Source: Pseudomonas jinjuensis
GTDB taxonomy: Bacteria > Pseudomonadota > Gammaproteobacteria > Pseudomonadales > Pseudomonadaceae
Direction of reading: 5' to 3'
NCBI RefSeq assembly: GCF_900103845.1
Contig: NZ_FNIJ01000014.1
Location: forward strand, 62,001 to 126,000
DNA length: 64,000 nt
This document shows, piece by piece, positions 51,844-60,685 of this stretch (position 1 is the first letter of the stretch; each line of letters opens with the position of its first letter). Both the position numbers and the translations under genes were made by a program. The notes under the pieces are model-generated. The model made no database searches and was not told where the DNA came from. It was given only the letters and a program-made list of their open reading frames with translations.

Positions 51844-52533
51844 TCAAGCCTCGATCGAGAACGAAACGAAAGTGCCGGTCAGCGGTGACTGACGGCTGGC
51901 AACCAGCGGTGCCTGTCCTGTGTGAGCGGTGCCCAGCATGGCCAGCGTGTATCCCAGGGCAGCGGCCCACTGCTCGGCGCCGGCCTTGCTGCGGGTGGCC
52001 GCGGATAGCTGGAGGGGAGGCTGGTGACCATGCGGGCGCTGCTCGATGAGTTCGAAGCCGGTGCCGCAGGTGTTCAGCTGGATGCCCAGTTGCAAGGCGC
52101 AACCATGGGCCGCGTCCGCGCTCAGCAGGTGGTGATGGGATGCGCCGGCATTGGCGCTGTGCTGGCCCAGCCACTGGATGCGGGCGCCACTGCTGCGGGC
52201 CAGGTCGACGATCAGGGCGGCGCTGGCGTCATCCACCAGGCCGATGATGCGTTGCGCCTGGCCGTTGCGCAGACGCTTCTGCACTCCCTGGAGGAAGTCC
52301 AGGCTGAGGTCGGCGGTCTGCACTTCGACCTGCCTGGCGGCCGGGCTGGCGCCGATGCCCTGGAGGAAGGGCGATCCGGCCACTGCCGCGTTGACCAGGA
52401 CAAGGGTCGGGGCGATCCGCGGCTGCCCACCCACGATGGCATTGGCCAGGCTCAGGCTGGAGCTGCCCATGGCCACCCCGGCCAGGCTGCCCAGGGCCAT
52501 GCCCTTGAGCAGGGAACGACGTTCGACGTTCAT
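51844..52533 (-). CDS. pchX: PchX-like Tat-exported protein of unknown function
   Basis: A 229-residue protein with a twin-arginine leader (MNVERRSLLKGMALGSLAGV) and no known catalytic motif. It is Ala/Gly/Ser-rich and ends with LTGTFVSFSIEA. It lies between the cytochrome and flavoprotein genes, the place of the unassigned pchX gene in the P. putida p-cresol operon as I recall it. Because the flavoprotein and cytochrome are periplasmic partners and the flavoprotein has no obvious leader of its own, PchX may carry or mature it, but this is inference. The GAGGAG ribosome-binding site fits the ATG at 52533. Confidence 0.75.
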   Translation of the reverse strand: MNVERRSLLKGMALGSLAGVAMGSSSLSLANAIVGGQPRIAPTLVLVNAAVAGSPFLQGIGASPAARQVEVQTADLSLDFLQGVQKRLRNGQAQRIIGLVDDASAALIVDLARSSGARIQWLGQHSANAGASHHHLLSADAAHGCALQLGIQLNTCGTGFELIEQRPHGHQPPLQLSAATRSKAGAEQWAAALGYTLAMLGTAHTGQAPLVASRQSPLTGTFVSFSIEA

Positions 52534-52543
52534 GGCGGGCTCC

Positions 52544-52879
52544 TCAGGGTTTGGCCGCGGGGGCGGGGGCTTTCGAGATGTATTCGGCGACCTGCTGCAG
52601 GGCCTTGTCATCGATGAAGGACGCCGGGAAGGCCGGCATGGCACGAAATCCATTGCGGACCACGGCGCTGATGTACGGCGCCGGCAGCTGACGGCCCTTG
52701 ATCACTGGGCCCACGGTGCTTTCGTGGCAATGGCCGCAGACCTTTGCATAGACGTTCTCGCCGTTTTTCCAGACGCCGTCGCCATCTGCAGCGGCGTGGT
52801 TGGCAAGCAGGACGAGTGGCAGGGCAAGGCCGGCCAGCAGGGGCCGTTTCACAGCTGGGCTGTTGAGGAGTGAGGACAT
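52544..52879 (-). CDS. pchC: 4-cresol methylhydroxylase cytochrome c subunit PchC
   Basis: A 111-residue periplasmic c-type cytochrome. The signal peptide spans about 1-32 (PLLAGLALPLVLLANHAAA), the heme site is CGHCH and the axial methionine lies in FRAMPAFPASF. This small cytochrome takes electrons from PchF and passes them to azurin or another carrier. It begins 55 bases after the pchA stop and ends ten bases before pchX, so the operon is continuous. Confidence 0.92.
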   Translation of the reverse strand: MSSLLNSPAVKRPLLAGLALPLVLLANHAAADGDGVWKNGENVYAKVCGHCHESTVGPVIKGRQLPAPYISAVVRNGFRAMPAFPASFIDDKALQQVAEYISKAPAPAAKP

Positions 52880-52934
52880 TTCGTACTCCGTTTTTTATTT
52901 ATGGGGTGCAGGTTGATCGGAAGCCGCTGTCGAA

Positions 52935-54410
52935 TCAGAACGGATACCGCCGCGGGGCGTGCTGCAGGGTGATCCAGTGGTCCGTGGTGAATTCCTCGAT
53001 CGCCCAGTCGCCGTTGAAGCGGCCGAGGCCCGAGTTCTTCTCGCCGCCGAACGGCGCGTTGGGCTCGTCGTTGACCGGGATGTCGTTCACGTGGGTCATG
53101 CCGGCCCGGATGCGCTGGGCGAACTGCACGCCGCGTTCCAGGCTGGAGGTGAACACGGCGCTGGACAGCCCGTATTCGCTGCTGTTGGCCAGCTCCAGCG
53201 CATGTTCGGCGTCGCGGGCGCAGAGGATTCCCACCAGGGGGCCGAAGATTTCCTCGCGGGCAATGTCCATTTCCGCGGTTACATCGCCGAATACGTGGGG
53301 CGGCATCACGTTGCCCGCAGGCTCGCCGCCGACCAGCAGCCTGGCGCCTTCGGCCTTGGCGGTGGCGACCTTGTCCTGCAGGCCGGCCAGTTGCCTGGCG
53401 TTGATCACCGGGCCGATCACGGTTTCCGGCTTGCTGGGGTCGCCGCAGGGCAGCGCCTTCACGCGCTCGACGAACTGGCGGGTGAACGCCTCCAGCAGGG
53501 GTTGCTCGACGATGATGCGGTTGATCGCCATGCAGATCTGTCCCTGATGCAGGAACTTGCCGACCACGGCCGCGTTCACCGCCTGCTCGACATCGGCATC
53601 GGCCAGGACCACGAACGGGCTGTTGCCGCCCAGCTCCAGGGCCACGTGCTTGAGATGTTCACCGCCGCTGGCGATGCGACCGATGTTGCGGCCGACCTGG
53701 GTCGAACCGGTGAAGGAAATGAAGGCTGGAACCGGGTGCTCGACGAAGGCATCGCCGATTTCCGCGCCGGTGCCGACCACGACGCTCAGCACGCCCGCCG
53801 GCAGCCCGGCTTCCTCGAAGATACGCGCCAGCAGCAGGCCGCCGCTGACCGGGGTGTCGCTGGCCGGCTTGACCACCACGGCGTTGCCCAGGGCCAGCGC
53901 CGGGGCCAGGGAGCGGGCAGTCAGGTGCAGGGGGAAGTTCCACGGGCTGATGACGCCGATCACGCCCAGCGGGGCGCGATACACACGGCTCTCCTTGCCC
54001 GGGATGTTCGAGGCGACGATACGGCCGTGCACGCGGCTTGGCAGGCTGGCCGCCTCCAGGGTGATGGCGCGCGCCGCACCCCATTCGATCTGTGCCTTGA
54101 TTCGGGTGCTGCCCGACTCGCGGATGATCCAGTCGATGATCTCATCTCGGCGCTCATCGAAAATTTTCACCGCGTCGAGCATCACCTGGGCGCGTTCGGC
54201 GGGCGCCTTGGCCGCCCATTCCGGCTGGGTGTCACGCGCCTTGCGGTAACTGGCGTCGAGATCCTCGCGATTGGCCAGGGTGATTTTCAGCAGGCTCCGT
54301 TGGGTGAAGGGGTCGAACACTTCCAGCGGTCGACCGGCGGCGCCGATACGCCACTCTCCGACGAGCGGCTGCAACTCCAGGTTCTGGTAGGCAGGGCGAA
54401 CAGTGCTCAT
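52935..54410 (-). CDS. pchA: 4-hydroxybenzaldehyde (aryl-aldehyde) dehydrogenase PchA
   Basis: A 491-residue aldehyde dehydrogenase of the benzaldehyde/vanillin branch. Key motifs: the cofactor segment [18 protein letters not shown], the general-base glutamate in [13 protein letters not shown], the catalytic cysteine in [12 protein letters not shown], and [13 protein letters not shown]. It converts 4-hydroxybenzaldehyde to 4-hydroxybenzoate with NAD, supplying PobA. It is the first gene of the pch operon and is divergent from a sigma-54 activator, with 534 bp of control DNA between them. Vanillin is an alternative substrate, but pobA nearby favours 4-hydroxybenzaldehyde. Confidence 0.92.
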   Translation of the reverse strand: MSTVRPAYQNLELQPLVGEWRIGAAGRPLEVFDPFTQRSLLKITLANREDLDASYRKARDTQPEWAAKAPAERAQVMLDAVKIFDERRDEIIDWIIRESGSTRIKAQIEWGAARAITLEAASLPSRVHGRIVASNIPGKESRVYRAPLGVIGVISPWNFPLHLTARSLAPALALGNAVVVKPASDTPVSGGLLLARIFEEAGLPAGVLSVVVGTGAEIGDAFVEHPVPAFISFTGSTQVGRNIGRIASGGEHLKHVALELGGNSPFVVLADADVEQAVNAAVVGKFLHQGQICMAINRIIVEQPLLEAFTRQFVERVKALPCGDPSKPETVIGPVINARQLAGLQDKVATAKAEGARLLVGGEPAGNVMPPHVFGDVTAEMDIAREEIFGPLVGILCARDAEHALELANSSEYGLSSAVFTSSLERGVQFAQRIRAGMTHVNDIPVNDEPNAPFGGEKNSGLGRFNGDWAIEEFTTDHWITLQHAPRRYPF

Positions 54411-54677
54411 GAGGTTCTCTCTTGTTTGATCGGAAGATTACGCGGCCGCAGTCGGGCTGCTGGCCAACGAACGTTTGACAGCGATCCGGGTATGCAGAGC
54501 CCGCGGCTCAGGCTTGATGCCGATGCATCCAACCCAGGCGATGAATTGCAGCAGCGGATATCGACAACGCTTCTGGTGTGGCTGGCATGCAGCCGCGAGG
54601 AATAGGCAGTCTTGCGGAGGACATGGGGAATTACCTGCTGTGTTGTTGTTGTCTGATGTGCACGCACAGGTGCCCTA

Positions 54678-54693
54678 AACAACTATCGTGCCA
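54678..54693 (-). promoter_or_regulatory. Sigma-54-type promoter for the pch operon (TGGCAC-N5-TTGT)
   Basis: Read on the minus strand, TGGCACGATAGTTGTT keeps the exact -24 element and spacing but has TTGT in place of TTGC at -12. The same TTGT form is found before the porin-like gene at 57882. A XylR/DmpR-type activator is encoded just upstream, so sigma-54 control is expected. Confidence 0.6.
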
Positions 54694-54727
54694 TTTTCTT
54701 TTGTTATTATTTTTTCCTTAGTAAACA

Positions 54728-54737
54728 GATAGTTATG
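54728..54737. promoter_or_regulatory. GATAGTTATG element shared with the 57920 region
   Basis: The reverse complement CATAACTATC occurs identically at 57920-57929 in front of the MetA-pathway-type gene. Both copies lie just upstream of TTGT-type sigma-54 promoters, so they may be enhancer half-sites for the activator. Confidence 0.45.
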
Positions 54738-54749
54738 ATGATTAAAGGG

Positions 54750-54772
54750 TTCGGCGGAATGCCTCGGCCGAA
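54750..54772. promoter_or_regulatory. Inverted repeat TTCGGC-N11-GCCGAA upstream of the pch promoter
   Basis: A perfect six-base inverted repeat about 60-80 bases upstream of the -24 element. A possible enhancer site, but without a second copy in the window. Confidence 0.35.
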
Positions 54773-54944
54773 GCTTTCGCAATCCCGTCGCGGAAAATTC
54801 TTCAGAGAAATATTGGCAGCGCGGAAAGATCTCCGCCGGAAAGCTGGAAGACTCTGTGCGAATACCGAGCGCTTGCCGATTGCCTTCAATTGACCGGTAT
54901 GGACGGGCAGTCATACTGGAACGGTGTTTTCATGCGGCGTATTC

Positions 54945-56804
54945 ATGACCATGACTCGTAAAGCTCCGAGCAAGCTTGGCCGGGCGCTGGGGGAGGAATT
55001 CCTCAAGCAGTTGCTGGGCACGCAGAAACGCCTGGTCGTCGACCGGGCTCGACAGTTTGGTGCCGCTGGCCTGCCCTCGGCGGAGCAACTGGCTGAAACC
55101 ATTGCCTTCGCGCCCCAGGACGGCAACATCTGGCTGTGTGGCCAGCGCATGATGCTGTTGCAGGGCACTGCCTTCGGCGCCATTCGCCGCGAGCTGATCG
55201 AGGCGCTGGGCCTCGACAAGGCGCGTGGGCTGCTGACGCGCATCGGCTGGCAGGCCGGCGCACGCGATGCCGCCCAGGTGAGCGCGCAGTGGCCGGAAGG
55301 CGACCACGCAAGCCTTTACGCCGCCGGGCCGCGACTGCACATGCTTGAAGGCATGGTCAATGTCGAGGTCGTGCGTTTCGAGATCGACTCCAGTGCCGGC
55401 CACTTCTATTCGGAGTTCTTCTGGCACAACTCCCTGGAAGCCGATGAGCACATCGCCGCCTATGGCCTGGGTAACGAGCCGGCGTGCTGGATGGAAATCG
55501 GCTACGCCAGTGGCTATGCATCCTCGCTTCTCGGGCGCCTGGTGGTGTTTCGCGAAGAGCAGTGCCGCTGCATGGGGCACTCGGCGTGCCGCATCGTCGG
55601 CAAGCCCGCCGAGCAGTGGGCAGACCTCGATGTCGACCTGGCCTATCTGGATGCCGCCGATTTCCTGAGCCGGAGTACGTACTGTTCCGGCGAAGAAACC
55701 GAGGTCGCCCAGCTCGATGAGCCGACTGAAGAGCCATCCATCGTCGGGATTTCAGCGGCTTTCGTCGCTGCCAGCCAGCAGCTTTATCGCGTGGCGCCGA
55801 CCCAGGTCACGGTGCTGTTGACCGGGGAATCGGGGGTGGGCAAGGAACTCTTCGCCCGCACGCTGCACCAGGCCAGTCCACGTCGCAACACACCGCTGGT
55901 GGCGCTCAATTGCGCCGCCTTGCCGGAGAACCTGGTGGAGGCCGAGCTGTTCGGGGTCGAGCGCGGCGCCTTCACCGGGGCGGAGCGCTCGCGCCCGGGG
56001 CGCTTCGAGCGGGCCGATGGCGGAACCCTGTTTCTCGACGAAATCGGCACGCTCAGCCCCAGTGCGCAGAGCAAGATACTCCGGGTGCTGCAGGAGGGCG
56101 AGGTCGAGCGGGTCGGTGGCACGACGCCGATCAAGGTGGATGTGCGGGTAATCGCTGCGACCAATCTCGATTTGCGCAATGAGGTCAAGGCCGGGCGATT
56201 CCGCGAAGACCTGCTGTATCGCCTCAACGTGTTCCCCATCCACCTGCCGCCCCTGCGGGAGCGTCGGGAGGATATCCCGTTGCTGATGAGCTATTTCCTG
56301 CGCAAGTTCAGCGCTCGCCACGGGCTCAAACCTGCGGGCTTCAGTACCCGGCTGGTCAACGCGCTGCTGACGTACCGCTTTCCCGGCAACATTCGTGAGC
56401 TGCAGAACCTGATCGAGCGCGGGGTGATTGCGGCGGGCAACGATGAAGTGGTGGATGTCGTGCACCTGGCGGAGGCAGGGGAGCCGCTGCGCTCGGCGGC
56501 GGTTGGCCTGACCGACGATGGGCACCTGTCGAAGCCGGCGGGCGGGACTGCTGCGAGCGAGGCGGAGCCGGCGGTGGCGGGTCCCGGCGGCAGGGAGGAC
56601 GAGCGCAAGGTGGGAGAGAGCGAACTGGCCAGCCTGCAGGCTTTCGTTTCCGGGCGGGACCAGGCGCTCAGCACGTCGTTGAAGGACATCGAGCACCTGC
56701 TGGTCCAGCTCGCCCTGGATCGCACCGGTGGAAACATAACAGCGGCAGCGCAGATGCTCGGGATGAGCCGCGCCCAGGTCAGCTATCGCCTCAAGGGCGA
56801 TTGA
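54945..56804 (+). CDS. XylR/DmpR-family sigma-54-dependent activator of aromatic catabolism
   Basis: A 619-residue activator. Domains: XylR_N effector-binding (about 20-125), V4R (about 150-215, ending GHSACRIVGKPAEQW), a linker, the AAA+ sigma-54 domain (about 258-480) with GESGVGKELFARTL, GAFTGA and GGTLFLDEIGTLS, and a C-terminal Fis-type helix-turn-helix (about 575-617, TGGNITAAAQMLGMSRAQVS). Members bind phenolic effectors directly, so a 4-alkylphenol is the probable inducer here. It is divergent from pchACXF and ends at a strong terminator. Start is uncertain between 54945 and 54951; the frame opens earlier at a GTG. Confidence 0.92.
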   Translation: MTMTRKAPSKLGRALGEEFLKQLLGTQKRLVVDRARQFGAAGLPSAEQLAETIAFAPQDGNIWLCGQRMMLLQGTAFGAIRRELIEALGLDKARGLLTRIGWQAGARDAAQVSAQWPEGDHASLYAAGPRLHMLEGMVNVEVVRFEIDSSAGHFYSEFFWHNSLEADEHIAAYGLGNEPACWMEIGYASGYASSLLGRLVVFREEQCRCMGHSACRIVGKPAEQWADLDVDLAYLDAADFLSRSTYCSGEETEVAQLDEPTEEPSIVGISAAFVAASQQLYRVAPTQVTVLLTGESGVGKELFARTLHQASPRRNTPLVALNCAALPENLVEAELFGVERGAFTGAERSRPGRFERADGGTLFLDEIGTLSPSAQSKILRVLQEGEVERVGGTTPIKVDVRVIAATNLDLRNEVKAGRFREDLLYRLNVFPIHLPPLRERREDIPLLMSYFLRKFSARHGLKPAGFSTRLVNALLTYRFPGNIRELQNLIERGVIAAGNDEVVDVVHLAEAGEPLRSAAVGLTDDGHLSKPAGGTAASEAEPAVAGPGGREDERKVGESELASLQAFVSGRDQALSTSLKDIEHLLVQLALDRTGGNITAAAQMLGMSRAQVSYRLKGD

Positions 56805-56832
56805 TCCGCGGCGCTACCGGCGGATGGCCAGG

Positions 56833-56866
56833 CGCCCCGCGAACCTGAGTTGGCGGGGCGTTTTTT
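56833..56866 (+). terminator. Intrinsic terminator after the sigma-54 activator
   Basis: CGCCCCGC and GCGGGGCG form an eight-base stem with a 12-base loop, followed by six Ts. It also isolates the activator from the converging outer-membrane gene. Confidence 0.88.
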
Positions 56867-56884
56867 CAGGCTCTTCGGCTGGAG

Positions 56885-57820
56885 CTAGAGCGGCATGGTG
56901 AACTTCAGCCAGTAGGTCTGGCCTTCGGCGCGGTTGCGCACGCCGCTTTCATCCTGCCACTTGGCGCTGAGGGACCATCCGTCATTGCTGCTGTACTGGA
57001 CCGCCGGGCCAATCGAGAAGGTGCGGCTGCGGTTGCCGTCGGTGGCATCGACCAGCGCGGCGGCGGCGCAGTTGGAAACACTGCACTTGTCGTCGCTGAT
57101 CTGCTTGTAGGCATGCCCGCCGACACCGACCACCCAGCCGTTGCCGAGCCCCCAGCCAAGGGTGTAGTCGGCGTGCAATTCGCGGCCGGACTGGTAGTTG
57201 GTGTCCCTGTTCTCGAAGTTGTAGTCGTGCATCAGGCGGACATCGGCATTGAAGCCGGCGGGGTCCATGTACGTCATGGCATACACCGCCTGCACGGTGT
57301 AGTAGTTGGTGCCGAGGTTGACCAGGTCGTCCTTGTCGTATTGGCCGCCGGTAGGCAGCACGAAGTCGACGCCGACAGCGGTGTGGAACTTGTCGCTGTG
57401 GTGGAAGCCGACCACCGGGCCGAGATGGGCGTCGCCAATGCCGCGTTTGTGGTCGTGCGGACCGTTCTTGATGTTCAGGCGTATGTCGTTGAGCGGCAGC
57501 AGCGCATGGAATCCCAGGTTGCCGCCCAGCACCTTCTGCTCGGTAACCCAGACGAAGCGCGGCACGACGGTGGTGACGCGCAGGTCGATGTCGGCCGCCT
57601 TGTCTCCGGAGTCATCGCGCAGGGTGTCGGCAAGGTAGTTGCCGACGAACACCTGTCCGTAGGTCCCGGGGGGCGGAAGGACACCCATTCCGTATATTTC
57701 GATCCCCATCGGCCAGGAAGACACACCACCTTCGGTGGCCTGGGCTGGGGAGGTGGCTCCGGCCAGCAGCATACTGCTGGCGACAGCAAGGGCAGTGGAG
57801 TGAAGCGCGTTCTTGTGCAT
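56885..57820 (-). CDS. MetA-pathway-type (phenol degradation) outer-membrane protein
   Basis: A 311-residue protein with a signal peptide (MHKNALHSTALAVASSMLLA, cut near AQATEGG) and alternating beta-strand pattern ending in a terminal L (YWLKFTMPL), consistent with an outer-membrane barrel. It resembles the SphA/MetA-pathway phenol-degradation proteins found in aromatic and terpene clusters: VSSWPMGIEIYGMGVLPPPG near the start and DFVLPTGGQYDKDDLVNLG in the middle. It is thought to bring the hydrophobic substrate into the periplasm. The ATG at 57820 is chosen over a longer frame because the leader begins there. It has its own TTGT-type sigma-54 promoter. Confidence 0.85.
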   Translation of the reverse strand: MHKNALHSTALAVASSMLLAGATSPAQATEGGVSSWPMGIEIYGMGVLPPPGTYGQVFVGNYLADTLRDDSGDKAADIDLRVTTVVPRFVWVTEQKVLGGNLGFHALLPLNDIRLNIKNGPHDHKRGIGDAHLGPVVGFHHSDKFHTAVGVDFVLPTGGQYDKDDLVNLGTNYYTVQAVYAMTYMDPAGFNADVRLMHDYNFENRDTNYQSGRELHADYTLGWGLGNGWVVGVGGHAYKQISDDKCSVSNCAAAALVDATDGNRSRTFSIGPAVQYSSNDGWSLSAKWQDESGVRNRAEGQTYWLKFTMPL

Positions 57821-57881
57821 GGAAAGGCCAACCTTGTTGTTATTGGGGCGCAGCTTCTGGGTGTTGCGCAAAGGTTGCCTT

Positions 57882-57897
57882 ACACAATTACCATGCC
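57882..57897 (-). promoter_or_regulatory. Sigma-54-type promoter for the outer-membrane gene (TGGCAT-N5-TTGT)
   Basis: Minus-strand TGGCATGGTAATTGTG closely matches the pch promoter TGGCACGATAGTTGTT: same spacing, same TTGT at -12. It lies about 60 bases before the start at 57820. Confidence 0.6.
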
Positions 57898-57941
57898 AGT
57901 TATGGGCTATCGAAAATATCCATAACTATCAATTGGTTATG
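57898..57941. promoter_or_regulatory. Three GTTATGG/CCATAAC half-sites upstream of the outer-membrane gene
   Basis: GTTATGG at 57898, CCATAAC at 57919 and GTTATGG at 57935 form two overlapping inverted pairs. The central copy extends to CATAACTATC, identical to the reverse complement of 54728-54737. Spacing of about 16-21 bases suggests a dimeric activator. Confidence 0.5.
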
Positions 57942-58028
57942 GATTTTCGCGGGAGCCAGGCCAGTGATTTCACAGCGCAATGGCCGGATCGTGTTAAGAA
58001 AAATCCGCGGGCTGGATAAATCTCGACG

Positions 58029-58922
58029 CTATTCGACGTCGACAGTCGCCTGCTCGGCCGAGACCCGGAAAGCATTGGGCGTCTTCCCGCTGAGCCGGCG
58101 GAAGAAGCGCGAAAAATATGTCGGATCGCTGAAGCCCAGGCTGTCGGACAACTGGCTGATGGTCATGCTGGTGTAAATCAGGTTGCGCTTGGCTTCCAGG
58201 AGAAGGCGCTGGTGAATGACCTGCAGCGCTGTCTGCCCGGCCAGTCGACGGCACAGGGAATTGAGGTGCGCGCTCGATATTCCGAGCCGGTGCGCCAGGG
58301 TCTCGACTGCTGGATGCTCGCGATAGTGCTGCTCCACCAGCTTCATGAAACCTCCCAGCAGTTGCTGATTGCGGCCGTCACGACTGTCTGGCGGCACATT
58401 CTGCTGGTCGCGTCGGCTGATCCACACCACCAGCAGGTTGACCAGCGAGTGCAGCGACATATCCCGGGCGGGCGCGCTGCCTTCGTATTCCTGGTACAGG
58501 GCGCTGAACAGGGTATTGATGTAGCGGCGGTCGTGTCCTACCGGGTAGCAGCCGGAAGACGCCAGGACCGCCAGGGGCGCGCCCAGTTGCTCCTCCAGCC
58601 GCGCCACCAGCGGCGCGCCGATCGTCAGCACATAGCCCTCGATGTCTTCCGAGAACTGGAACCCGTGCACGCAAAGAGGCGGGACGACCTGGATCGCCGC
58701 TTCCAGGACGTCGCTGCGCCGGCCTTCGACCTCCACCGCCGCTCGACCACGCTGGACATACAGCAGCTGGAACAGGTCGGCGTGACGGTGCGGCTTGATT
58801 TCCCAATGGTGGAGGCTGCTGCGTTTGGGAATCGACTCGCAATGCAGCAGGTCCGGTGTCGGCCATGCGAGGTTTTCGCCATAGAGCTTGAATACGGGAA
58901 TGCCGGAAGGACTGGTCTTCAT
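58029..58922 (-). CDS. pobR: AraC-family regulator, PobR type
   Basis: A 297-residue AraC/XylS regulator. The N-terminal cupin-like domain is about 15-140 (HHWEIKPHRHADLFQLLYVQ), and the C-terminal double helix-turn-helix about 195-295 (LAHRLGISSAHLNSLCRRLA, then ISQLSDSLGFSDPTYFSRFF). It is divergent from pobA, as the AraC-type PobR is in several Pseudomonas, so 4-hydroxybenzoate is the expected inducer. The ATG at 58922 is chosen over the frame to 59009, which would run into the pobA leader. It is transcribed towards the outer-membrane gene. Confidence 0.88.
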   Translation of the reverse strand: MKTSPSGIPVFKLYGENLAWPTPDLLHCESIPKRSSLHHWEIKPHRHADLFQLLYVQRGRAAVEVEGRRSDVLEAAIQVVPPLCVHGFQFSEDIEGYVLTIGAPLVARLEEQLGAPLAVLASSGCYPVGHDRRYINTLFSALYQEYEGSAPARDMSLHSLVNLLVVWISRRDQQNVPPDSRDGRNQQLLGGFMKLVEQHYREHPAVETLAHRLGISSAHLNSLCRRLAGQTALQVIHQRLLLEAKRNLIYTSMTISQLSDSLGFSDPTYFSRFFRRLSGKTPNAFRVSAEQATVDVE

Positions 58923-58965
58923 GTGTTGTACCAGCGTGCCAGGAGCGCGCGAGAATGTTCGATAA

Positions 58966-60303
<1,338 letters not shown>

Positions 60304-60360
60304 ACCACACCTGCCTGGCGCCAACCCCGCCAGGCACATGCTGGACGAGGAGGGCAATCC

Positions 60361-60600
60361 ATGGGCTTGTACGATTGGAAGCATTGGCTGGTGTTACTCG
60401 TGGTCGTGCTGGTGGTGTTCGGTGGCAAGCGGCTGAGAGGCCTGGGCGCTGACCTGGGCGAGTCGATCAAGGGCTTTCGGCGCTCGCTGGAGTCGGAGTC
60501 GCAAGCTCCGGGCATTGATGGCCTGGGGGACGCGAACGACTCTGCCCACGAGAAGGTGCGCCCTCGTGAACTGACAGGTAGCGGGAATACGCCAGCCTAG
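60361..60600 (+). CDS. tatA: TatA-like twin-arginine translocase component
   Basis: A 79-residue protein with one N-terminal membrane helix ([18 protein letters not shown]), the conserved FG hinge and an amphipathic helix ([18 protein letters not shown]), the TatA/E arrangement. It starts 57 bases after pobA with GAGGAGGG before its ATG, and no tatB or tatC is nearby. It is therefore an extra TatA paralogue in a locus that also encodes a Tat-leader protein (PchX). Whether it helps export of the Pch complex is an open question. Confidence 0.85.
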   Translation: MGLYDWKHWLVLLVVVLVVFGGKRLRGLGADLGESIKGFRRSLESESQAPGIDGLGDANDSAHEKVRPRELTGSGNTPA

Positions 60601-60609
60601 ATAACCGAT

Positions 60610-60642
60610 GAGGGGCTGATGCCGCGGATCGAGAAGCCCCTC
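60610..60642. terminator. Hairpin between tatA-like and gluconolactonase genes
   Basis: GAGGGGCT and AGCCCCTC pair across a 17-base loop between converging genes. No T-run follows on either strand, so termination strength is uncertain. Confidence 0.5.
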
Positions 60643-60685
60643 GTCTCTCCTTCGGCGAGGGACGTCTCAACTCCAGGCTCGCCCG

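Larger units (their letters stand above)
54411..54944. other. 534-bp divergent control region between pchA and its activator
   Basis: Less GC-rich than the flanks. It holds a sigma-54-type promoter facing pchA at 54678-54693, a GATAGTTATG half-site at 54728-54737 and an inverted repeat TTCGGC/GCCGAA at 54750-54772. The part from 54411 to 54670 is the pch leader, about 260 bases, and no short gene in it is convincing. Confidence 0.6.

Noticed and set aside
54475-54678. Short open frame in the pch control region
   Set aside because: No ribosome-binding site and it runs opposite to the operon leader; composition is not coding-like.
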